Assembly: GCA_905178155.1 (NCBI GenBank)
Contig: CAJINV010000002.1
Span: 8,877,412 to 8,941,411 of the forward strand
From: Amoebophrya sp. A120
Taxonomy: Eukaryota > Sar > Dinophyceae > Syndiniales > Amoebophryaceae
Reading direction: 5' to 3'
DNA: 64,000 nt
The notes beneath the pieces are model-generated. The model saw only the letters and a program-made list of their open reading frames with translations, did no database searches and was not told the DNA's origin. Position 1 is the stretch's first letter, and every line of letters starts with the position of its first letter. Position numbers and translations under genes: made by a program. Below are positions 41,777-51,708 of the stretch, piece after piece.

Positions 41777-44700
41777 TTATGTGGGCAACTTCACTCCTCG
41801 GTCGCAGACCAGGCACAAAGTCACCTGGTTGGACCCGTCCGGCGGGATGAACTCCCCGGGCAGGATGCCCAAGTTCAGTGTGACGTTGACCAATTTCCGC
41901 GCGTTGCACTTCGGACAGGTCGTGCCCGTGGGTTCACAACTTTTCACCGCCCGCGGCAGCCAGACGACCTCCTTGCATTTGGGGAACTGGTCACACGACA
42001 GCCGCCAGTTGGTGTTATCCTTCACTTTCAGCACCATTTGCCCGTTCCGACACTTCCCGCACTTCGCCACCGCCTGCTGCGGCCGGCCGCCGGCCAGCTG
42101 GCAGGTCGCGTGCCGGCACTGGAAACAGCGCATGTTGGCGGGGGTCGGAAGGTTGTCGTTCGGAAAATCCGGCGGATTGTTGAAGCAGTAGGGGCAAAGC
42201 GTGTGCTGCGTGTTGGTCACATTGTTCTTGATCAAGACCGTGCCCGTGTTGCAGATGGGGCACGTGAAGTTCCGGTCGGTGATGGTCTTCTCGCTGGCCG
42301 GGGTTCTGGAGGGCAGCAGGAGCAGCGTGTTGCCGCCCGCGGTGCAGTTTTGCTGCAAATTGCACCGAAACATGTAGTTCTGCACCACCAGCTGTGGCGT
42401 GTTGCTGTTGGAGGCTGAATTTCCCTGTTTTCCCTTGCCTTTTTTCTTCATCGCGGTCTTCTTCTTTCCCTTGCCGCCCTTCGCATTACTAGTGCCAGCA
42501 TTTGCTCCCGCAGCACCACCCCTCGAGGACCCCTCCGCCCCCTCCGCAATCGTGATGGCTGCATTCGAGCCGCCCTTGTTCCCGCGCGGCACGGTCATCT
42601 CTTCCTGCGCGAGGAGGTCCAGCCGGCCTTGGCCGCAGCGGCACGGCACAATCCCGGCCTGGATCAGGCGGACATTGGTGTTAGGATTGTTCGAAGTAGA
42701 TGCATTCGGAGCGGCAGGCTGCCCATGTGGTCCTCCTCCACCTCCACCTCCCGGGCCGCCGAAATTCGTACCCGGACCCCCGCCCCCTCCGGGGAAAGAC
42801 CCACCTCCCGGGCCTCCAGGAGGGGGGAAGTGGGCAGCTCCAGGCCCACCACCCGCTCCCGGAAAACCTCCGCCCGGACCCGGTCCACCTGGCGCACCTC
42901 CAGGTCCCCCCGCACCACCTGGACCTCCAGGACCCGGCCCGCCGCCCGCACCCGGAGGTCCACCAGCGGCGCCCGGCGGTCCGCCTGCTCCCATGTGGAA
43001 GTTGCCCATCACGTCTGCGAAGTACGTGCCCAATTTCCCGTCCAGCGTCCCCGGATTCTGGCTGATGTTCACGAACAGCTGCTGCATGTGCTGCAAGCAG
43101 TTCTGCAAAAACACGTTCTTTTGCTGCTGGTTCAGCGCGATCCGCGTCATCTCCGCCTCCATCGCCGCCCGCAAATCCGGCTTCGAGATGTCGTACCCCA
43201 GCAGAGCCGCGAACTCCTGATACCCCTCGACCAGGGCCAACCCGAGGGTGGTGGGCGCGAACCGGTTTTGGTTGTTCTTCACCGAGTAACTGCGGTCCTG
43301 AATGGTCTGGATGTGCGTGGCCATGGTGGCGTCCGTGCCAATGCCAAACCGATCCATCAACGCGATCAGCTCCGCTTCGGTGAGCAGTTCCGGCGGCTGC
43401 GTCGTCCCGCTGGTCATTTGCAGCTCATCCACCACGCACGGCGTCTGATTCGCGTGGTGAAACACGGGCTCCAACACTCGATTCACCACGCAAAGAGCCG
43501 CGGGTAACAACGTATCCGTTCGCCCCCAACGGTCGTAGGGGTAGACTTCCAAAAACCCCTTGTCCGTCACGCGCAACCCGTTCGCGGTGAACTCCTCCTC
43601 GTTTTCCGGGGGGTTGGTACTCGCTGTCACGGAGGTCTTCTCGCCCGTCGCGTCGGGGGAAAGGCAGGCTAAAAAGTGCCGGGTGATGAACTCGTAAATC
43701 TTCCACTTCCACCCATTGATCCCGTTTTCGTTCTCCTGCAAAGTCTTCACCGGGTGGATCGGCGGGTGGGCCTGGTCGTCCTTCGGCCCGTTGCGCGGGT
43801 TGGTGAACCGATTCAAATTATGCACCTGTCCGTTCACGAACAGCCGGTTCGCCACGTAGTGGCCCCAACTGTTGTGGTTTGCGTGGACAATCGCGAGCTG
43901 TTTCAAATCGATACTAGGGTGGAACTTCTCCGTCTCCGTCCTCGGATAGGAGATATAGCCCGCTTGGTACAGCTCCTCGGCCAGTTTCATAGTTTGCGCG
44001 GAGGGGATTCCGAAATACGTACTACATTTTTTCGTCAGTTCAATGGTGGCCAGCGGGATCGGGCGCCAATGCGTCACGTTGCGGATTTGCACGTCCGTGA
44101 CAATCAGTCTGCGGCTGTTCGCGGACTCCAGTACGTCCTCAAAAAAGTTCAAAACCGCAACCCGATCGAACAAGCGGTTGCGGTGCCAGGTAAACTCAGT
44201 CAAGGACGGGTCTCGGTTTATTGGCTGATTGTTGTTGTTTGCGTTATTTGTCCCTCTATTTCCCCCGCCGCCGCGCCGGGTATTTCCTGTTCCTCCAAAG
44301 TTGTTTTCCGAACTTTTGTTCGCCTCGAAGTTCGTGATTTCGTCCTGCGACAGATTGTGCGTCTTCACGACCAGTTTGATTCCCCAGAACGGCTCGGGCA
44401 GGAAATTTCGGATCAGTTGGTACCGTTCCTATCCCACGAAAAAACTGTTTCACTGTGATGATTTTGCAATATCTGCATCACAAGTTTCTTACACATGACG
44501 CGGAAAACTTGCCATGCGCGCTTCCCAAGGGAAAACACGCTTCAAGATCCGATGTCTTGCAGGTGTAGCAAGACAAACACCTTGCTGCTTCGTTCTGTGC
44601 ATCACAAGTTCACAGTGAAACAGTTTTTTCTTGCGATAGTTCCACGACGAACCCCAATGTCGGAAACTGACAGGGGCCGTACGACTATCCTGAGTAAAAA

Positions 44701-46429
44701 CGTACCCACACCATAGTTGTCATGCAGATTTGCCATGACAGGAACATGTGTGATGCGCAACCCCATGAAAGGCATTTTCAATCGTGTTTGGGAACTTGTA
44801 ATGCTGTAAACAGGATCAGCAGATCGATTTGTGATGCGGCTTTCCTTGCTAAATTGCACTACCTTACAGGCTGAAACTTGTCATGCGTGACTCCCAAAAC
44901 TCCTAGGTTTGTGTTGCAAAATCCCCATCTTGACTCTGGTGTGGGTACGTTTTTAATCGGGCTAACGACAGTAACTGGTTCGCCAAGTCCGGGAACCTTC
45001 GCTGGTACCGGAGACACATAAAGCGCGTGAAAGCTGCGCCGATTCTGAGATCGATCTCCGTCCGCGCCTCTACGGCGTCCGCGAGGGCTTTGTTCGGGAT
45101 TTGCAAATTTTGCACGGCGTTGGTCAAGTCTTGGAAGGTTAAAGCGGAAAAGACCGCCCGCTTTATGACCAGGTTGGGGTTTTTGTTTAGCGCAACCTCC
45201 AGCACTTCGTACCCGATCGCTTCCCCCTCCCGGTCACAATCCAGCCACAGAACGATCCAGTCGGACTCCCGGGCTAACTCCTCGATCATCCTCTTCAGGG
45301 GCAGCATGTCCCGGGGCACGAACCGGTTCACCGGTTGGTTCAGAAGCAATTCCACCGGAGGCGGCCCGTTCTGCCAGGATTTGCACGCCTCCGGGAAGTC
45401 GATCTGCATCAAATGTCCACGAACGGCGGAAACCTTCATCTTTACCTGCGTCCCCTGTATTTGATAATTGAACTCGTCCACGTTCACGCCGTTGAAGCCC
45501 TGGCCCCCGATTCGGCGCCGATTCACGTTTGCATTCCGCGCTAGGTGCTCGGTGATGCCCCGCTGCACGGAGGGTTTTTCCGCGATGTTCATGATTCGGC
45601 AATTCGGAAAGGGGGGCAGATTGGCGTTGTTGTTCTGCCCATTCTGGTTGAAGAACGCATTGTTCTGGTTGTTTGCTCTGCGCCGCGGCGGCATCTTCGC
45701 GATTTGCGCAGCGACTTTGTCGCTGGGGGAGGGACAGGGGGAAAATGAGGTGCAAGTTGATACACTGGTGTTGGTCTCCGAAGGCGAAGTTGTCTGACAA
45801 TCCTCCACGTTGTCAGGAGGCAAAGGATTAGTTGATGCAGGGCCTAAATGGGCTGCTTCAGAGGAAAACAGAGCTCGGAGATGCAGTTCTGTCTCCTCTG
45901 AGCCGATTCTGGAGCCGCAGGACGGAGTTGTCGTATCGTGTTCGTGTGGCGCCTTTCGTGGGGTAGAAAGATCTTCCGCCGCCGCGTCCTCAAGTATTTT
46001 CGATGTGACGGTCCCATTTCCGCCTGCTGGTGTGCCACTGCTAAAATGTCGCTTCAACCGTCGCGGGTCATCATGATTTTCGCCTCTAGAAAGGCGTCGC
46101 TGTTGCTGCTTCACCAAATCAAGTCGCGAGCTTTGTGCGCGGCAGCTACCGAGCGTCAGATGTTCCGCATCCGCCCAGACATTTCGAAATATGCCATTGG
46201 GGCGATGCGCATCTACATATTCAGTAGAAATATCAAACGCAAGTGTGCGAAAAGTGCTGAGATGATGGCGTAAAGTTGTAAAATGCCTCGGCAGGCGCGA
46301 TTGAAATTTGTCCTGTGGACGAAAAAAAGTCAACAAGGTAGTGGAAGAGTAGTGCGTTGGTGGAACAACGGAAACGTAAGGCTTGCTGGCCGTGGATAAA
46401 CTTCTAGTCAGACGTCCTCCTGCACTCAT
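41777..46429 (-). CDS. TOP3A: DNA topoisomerase III (type IA), two introner introns
   Basis: Three exons (46429 to about 44965; a micro-exon of about 42 bp at 44685-44639; 44429-41777) give 1384 aa. The Toprim domain has AEKPSVQRGITEHL and the metal-binding DCDREGEAIGYEV. Exon junctions rebuild [21 protein letters not shown], the signature before the gate domain. The catalytic tyrosine is in GYISYPRTETEKF, at about residue 662. A long Gly/Pro collagen-like linker (42700-43000) precedes several zinc ribbons (CPICNTG, CPYC, CFQC, CGKC, CPKC, CLVC). The enzyme passes single DNA strands and works with RecQ helicases to resolve recombination intermediates. The first 245 residues are Arg/Ser/Thr-rich and presequence-like; an internal Met at about residue 246 (position 45694) precedes the conserved part, suggesting mitochondrial and nuclear forms. 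It is longer than typical family members because of both ends. Confidence 0.92.
44430..44638 (-). mobile_element. Introner element, family III, in topoisomerase III
   Basis: This 209-bp element has inverted ends TATCCCACGAAAAAACTG and TATCGCAAGAAAAAACTG, both continuing TTTCACTGTGA. The duplication GTTCC lies at 44425-44429 and 44639-44643. Excision reads GTC GTG GAA CGG TAC, Val-Val-Glu-Arg-Tyr, rebuilding the conserved motif. The intron would be 214 bp. One register gives GA-AG ends; none gives GT-AG. GCATCACAA occurs twice inside. Confidence 0.92.
44686..44964 (-). mobile_element. Introner element, family II copy 1, in topoisomerase III
   Basis: This 279-bp element has inverted ends TATCCTGAGTAAAAACG and TAGCCCGATTAAAAACG, both continuing TACCCACACCA. 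The duplication ACGAC lies at 44681-44685 and 44965-44969. Excision gives CAG TTA CTG TCG TAC GGC, Gln-Leu-Leu-Ser-Tyr-Gly, the expected topoisomerase sequence. The intron would be 284 bp and is not GT-AG. It has the same length as the NAT10 copy at 47.35 kb and shares long internal sequence with it (for example CCCAAAACTCCTAGG). Confidence 0.92.
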
Positions 46430-47091
46430 CTAAGATCAAATTCGGAAATGGTTATCGTTGATGTACGTATAGTCCTGGTGTGCGGCTACTGTCTTTTCTG
46501 ACAAGACCTCTGCACACACGGGACAACGATTCAATGCCAAATCTTTGAGTCTGATGTGACTTCAGCAAGCATTTCGTGGTTGTCCCTTCGCAGAGAGATG
46601 CGCCACGGTAAAAAATCGAGGACAGCCTCCTGGCCACGATTCAATTAAAATTCGCAAAAAGTAGCAATCGGAATGGCGATTTTTCGTTTGCAGACCACGA
46701 TTGGAGAGCTACTACACATGAGTGACGCAGGCGCAGTTGAGAATTTCACGACGCATCAAACAATCCGACGAGACTATGATTTACAGATTTAATTTTCATC
46801 GCTGCAGCAAGACGCAGGTACACGCACGATAAGACAAAGACGCGGAGCTATAGGTTTTTCACCGGTTGATGCCTTCACGACACGGAAAAAACGACTACCA
46901 GACGATAATACACCTTTTCATCCGAACACGGTGGCAAGTATCACAAATGGCCTGTTGCATGGTTGTTGTCGCGAGCGTCGCGATCTAATGCGCTGTACGT
47001 GAAGTTTGCAATGACTTGATCCTGCAAGCATTATTCTAGCGTCAGTTTGGTCGTCCTTAAACGAACTTTTTACGGTGGCGAAAGCTACCTT
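46430..47091. other. Intergenic, no gene seen
   Basis: About 660 bp between the topoisomerase start and the NAT10 stop. No supported frame or repeat was seen. Confidence 0.55.
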
Positions 47092-50000
47092 TTACGCTTT
47101 GTTTTTCTTCCTTCTCTTGGCTTCCAGTTTTCCCATTCTGGCTTCCTTATCGGCGTTATTCCCCGTCGGTATGCGCTTTTTCACCGAGATCTTTTGTCCG
47201 AACTGCAACAAAGCGTTTTCCCCCTCTGCCAGCGTCTGTGCCTCCTCCTCGTCGATGGTGGTAACCTGCCCGCCAATGTTGGCGTCAATGTCGACTTTCT
47301 TCACTTCAGCGCTGCTGCCGGAAGCGTTTTTCCTCTTCTCCTCCATCTGTATTAAGAGGAAAAACGTACCCACACCAGAGTTGTAATGCTGATTTGCAAA
47401 GACAGGAAGACTTGTAATGCGCATCTCCATGAGCGGAATTTCTAGTCGTGATTTGGCATTTGTAATGCTGTAACCAGGATAAGCAGATGGATTTGTGATG
47501 CGTTAGCCCTTGCTAACCTGCACTACAGTACGGGCTTGAACTTGTGATGCATGAGTCCCAAAACTCCTAGGTTTGTGTTGCAAAATCCCCATCCTGACTC
47601 TGGTGTGGGTACGTTTTTACTCAGGATAATCTGTCGTTTGACCTCATCAGACAGCATCGGCTCGAGCGCCTCCGACCACACACGGATTAGGATATGAACT
47701 GCAAAAATGTCTGGGTCTGGGAGATTGCGAGATTTGTCATGCTTGTCTGGCATGACTCTGAACTCTGTGTTGCATGGCCGCGAAGAGCTCCTCCTCGGTG
47801 TCATGCAAAAACGCAGTTTCTCATGCGGAGTACGCAACTCAGAACCATGGAAAAAACTTGTCATGCTTGGCAGCGCATTATAGTGAGTTCACTACTCCCT
47901 TTCCTGCATCACAAGTTTCCAGACCCAGACATTTTTACATTTGATATAGGAGCTTCGTAAACAACGCGTGGGTTTGCGACACAGGAAGCTGTAACTCCTT
48001 CGACACCTGCTCGAACGTCTTCTGCTGGCAGCCGACGGCGAGAAGGATGGCGGCGTGCACCGCGGAGAGTTGTAAGTTGCAGGGCGCACCTTTATTTGTC
48101 GCTGGTGCGCCACTGTTGACAGCGGCATTGCTGCTACTCGGTGCGACAAATTTCCCGTCGAAATACAGACTCGCCAGCACCGGGAGCAAATCCTGAATCA
48201 GCGCCACCTCGGCCCGCTTGTTCGCGAAGAGCTCGATGCGGTGCAGGTCGTGTCTCGTGACTTGCTGCAAAACGCAGTTCAGCAATTGCTCAGAGTGGGA
48301 AACACGATTTTCATCTGCATCCGTCAGAATTCCAGGTGCTACCGAGCTCGAGCTCGGCTGCCCGGCGACGGAAAGTGCGAGATTCAGTGGCAGTTTTTGG
48401 AACTGTTGCGTTTTCAGCAGTCGCAGGAACCTACACCGGAAATCTTTGTGGAACTCGGCCAGCCAAGTCGCGGTCGTCGCTGAATGTCGCTTGTTGGAAC
48501 TTGTAGAAGCTTTACCACCACTTCCCGTGGCCACCATGGACGATGAGCCCATTCTTCTCAACAGAATTCCGCTGTGTTCACCAGTCACGTCGTTCGCCGT
48601 CTGCCGGATGTAGATCGGGTCAAACTTCAGCTTGTTGTGCCAAAATTCGAACAGCGGCAGAGTAACGCCAAAGCTGGTTCCGAGCCAGTCGAGCTCGAAT
48701 ACGGGTTTCGTGTCTTGGACGGACGAAAGCAAGGCCGGAATCTCCTCTTTTACGGTCAAAGCTTGGGAGTCGGCGGCCGTGGAACTTTTACTATTTCCCT
48801 TTCCTGTTTTTGACTCCTTTTCCTCCTCATCTCCGTACCCTCCCGCCGGCACCATTTCCAGATTGCACCACTTGATGAACTGGGAAACCGCCTCTTGACC
48901 GTAGCCCTGCCGCATCATCTGCGGGTGCGTCGCGATGCGGACAATCCTGGCGCCCTTCAGAGAACCGAAATTAGCGTCGGAAAACTGCTGCGAGATCGTC
49001 CAGGAGATCATGTCCCCGCTTGGACGAAGGCCGCGGGCGAGCGAGTTCGCCACCGCCTCCTTGTTCAGCGCCCCCTCGGTCGCGACGTGCATCGCGACCA
49101 GGATCTCTGGAATCGTATCGGACTCACCGGAGTCGTTCTGTATTGTAGACAAGCACTTTCGTAGAATTTGAAAGTATTCGAGGCATAGAATGAGCAAATA
49201 TGCTACTCTAGCTAGAAACGCCGCGGTGGTACAACCTCTAATGGATGCATAAAAACCAAGTCACCAATAGTAAACACAGCGAAGTTATTTTCTATACCGT
49301 TGAATCCTCCCCGTCGGACTGGTCCGAATCTTCCCGACTCGGCGCCAGCAAGACGAATAGGTAATGCCCCGGCGCGTCGGACAACAAGATCAGATCGTTT
49401 GGACTGTTCTTGTAGTGGCTCGCGACAAACAAACCCGTTAACTTCTTTAAGAACTTCTCCGAGGCCCCGTGGTAGCTGAACAACGCCGTTCGGTCGACTA
49501 GGAACAGCTCGCACTGGTCCGGCATGGGGCACCCTACCTTCTTCATTTTTTCCAGTGCTTTTTTGCTGGAAACCGATTCCGACGCGTCCAGGAGGCACAA
49601 CTCGTTCAGCCACGCCTCCACCGCGTCGTTCAGGCAGTATCGAATCGGCTCTTTCAATTCGATCTCCGCAGAGAGTTTCTTCTGGTGTTTCAGATCCTGT
49701 AACAGTTTCAAGGACAAAGACCGACCGGTCCCCTCGTACCCGTTCACGGTGGAGGACATTAACGTCAGGTATGGCCCGAGCATCTGCTTGATGATGGGGA
49801 GCGGAATGGCCGCCGCCTCGTCGATGATCAGCATCTCGGCCTGGGAGAGCGCGGTCCCGTGCTGCGAAACGATCTCCGGCGGGATGTACTGGATCGTTTG
49901 GCGGTGGTTTTTGAACACGTTGACCCGGACGATGTTGCCGCGTTTGCTGTCCCCGTGTTTCAAATTCAGATTCTGGTTGGTGTTTGATTTCTCCAGATCC

Positions 50001-51708
50001 GCGCGGTTTTTCAGGGACGATTGGTCTAAGTTTTGGTTTGCACTGTTAGTAGTGTTGTTCAATGCGACCAGCACGTCGTAGTCCTTGTGTTCCGTGTATC
50101 CGAGTGCGTCGAAACCCTTCAGGAGAAACTCGAAGACCGTTGTCAAATTCTCTGGACTCGGCGCGGACACGAAAATGTTGCTGTAGCCGTAGGCAAGAGC
50201 CGCAGCCAGCGCCAACCCTAAGGAAGCAGACTTACCTCGCCCACGACCGGCAGTGAGGGAAACGGTCTGGGACAGGGTTTTCTCGGAAATGACGTCGACA
50301 AACTGCATGAGAGCTTGCGCCTGGTCCAGGGTTTTGGCGAGGTTCAGGAGGGAACCGAGCGGCTCGGCGTCTTTCAGGTCCTCTTTCAATGCGAGGAGCT
50401 CCTGCTCACGTTTGGACTGCAACTGTTGCACCTCCAGCGAGCCAGATTGCTTCGTGGGGGCTGCTGCGAGACCTGGGTGTGGTTTTGATCATTTTGTTGC
50501 ATGTTGACGTGGATGAAGTTCGTTTTTTTCAAGGTAGAAAGTGATGAAATACCAACAGAAAGTTACGATGCAAAAGCGAATGCAAAAAATGCAAATGCAT
50601 GAAAAAACGCATTAATTTCCAGTATTATACCTTCCACGCCCTCGATTGCGTTGTTCTCCATTCCCATGAACGCGCGGTTTTTGCAGATCGGCAGCAAATT
50701 CATCTCGTCGTCCAGTACCAAGCAAGTGTCGCACCGGACTAAAGACAGCAAGAATCGCTCGTTCCAACGGGGTTCAAAGTCCGTCTGCTTCTGCTCCTTG
50801 AGCTCAGAGGAGAACTTTTTGTGAATATCCATAGAACAGTTGTAGAGCTGTCGGAGCGAAGACATGTTGTTCAGCAACAGAATGACCGCGCCGCCGCCGG
50901 AGACGGTTTCGACGGTGCGACAGAGGATATTCGGCGTCAATGCCTCGAAGTCCTGCAGAATCAGCATCTGGTGCGTCTTACCCAGAACCTGTGAGAAGAT
51001 GGTTGTATCGTGGTAGGAGTTTTGTGGTTTTTGCTTCGGAAAATGCAAAAGAGCATACAGATGAGATGGCAAAAAAGTTGGTCGATGTCTGAAAAGACGA
51101 TACAAACTACCAAGAGGCCCTATGAAATTTCGAAGAGCTTTGGGACATCCGCTTTTCAGTTTTTTTCTGCGATTTGCATGTCGTGGTACTCGATCAGATG
51201 GAACGCAAATTGGTGCTACGAACCAGATCTGAGTACGCAAATCGGGGTTGTCTTGTCCAACCACGCATGACAACCTCAATGTTACTCTTTGCAATTATGT
51301 ATCAGATCCAGATGAAGATGAAACCTCGGTCAACAAGTACAACTTAGGTACCTGTTCACTGTCCTTGTAGTAGCAGTAACGGATATCGTGTGCGGAGGTG
51401 AACAGCTCAAACGGATCCTCGATATTCGCGTCATAATCCCCCCTCGCGACTTTTTTCTTCAGCTCCTTTGCCCTCGTTTTTCTGTTACTTGAGAACCCAA
51501 GTTCCTTCTTGTAGCACCACAAAATTTGCTGTTGCTTCTTCGTGGATAGTTTGTTCAGCATGAACTGCAAATTTACGATCTGGTCGCGGCCCCGGTCGCC
51601 GAGGATCACGAAAAAAGACCTCTCATTGTTCTTTACACAGTGCTCCAGCAGCTGTCGGACCCGAGCGTCCACCTTCTTCTTACTGCTGGAAGAGCTGGAC
51701 GTCGTCAT
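47092..51708 (-). CDS. NAT10: RNA cytidine acetyltransferase NAT10/Kre33
   Basis: The exons are 51708-51352, 50988-50631, 50472-49298 and about 49137 to 47092, the last broken by two introner introns (259 and 284 bp). The frame closes exactly at 1130 aa. Visible family features, in order, are the start KKKVDARVRQLLEHCVKNNERSFFVILGD, then WCYKKELGFSS, then LQDFEALTPNIL, then GRGRGKSASLGLALA (Walker A of the helicase module), DEAAAIPLP, GYEGTGRSLSLKL and SHYKNSPNDLILLSDAPGH. The GNAT acetyl-CoA site RIATHPQMMRQGYGQEAV and IYIRQTANDVTGEHSGILL follow, then the tRNA-binding tail and a basic C-terminus (KRRKKNKA). The enzyme makes N4-acetylcytidine in 18S rRNA and tRNA in the nucleolus. The three conventional introns are GT-AG (363, 158 and about 160 bp). 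The acceptor of the third is uncertain between 49155 and 49137. Confidence 0.93.
47350..47628 (-). mobile_element. Introner element, family II copy 2, in NAT10
   Basis: This 279-bp element has ends TATTAAGAGGAAAAACG and TATCCTGAGTAAAAACG, both continuing TACCCACACCAGAGT. The duplication ATCTG lies at 47345-47349 and 47629-47633. Excision gives AAA CGA CAG ATG GAG GAG, Lys-Arg-Gln-Met-Glu-Glu, and opens the C-terminal exon. The intron would be 284 bp; one register gives AT-AG, none GT-AG. Confidence 0.9.
47693..47946 (-). mobile_element. Introner element, family I copy F, in NAT10
   Basis: This 254-bp element has ends TATGAACTGCAAAAATGTC and TATCAAATGTAAAAATGTC, both continuing TGGGTCTGG. The exact duplication TAGGA lies at 47688-47692 and 47947-47951. 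Excision reads ACG AAG CTC CTA ATC CGT, Thr-Lys-Leu-Leu-Ile-Arg, matching the NAT10 helix at this site. The intron would be 259 bp and is not GT-AG. Confidence 0.92.
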
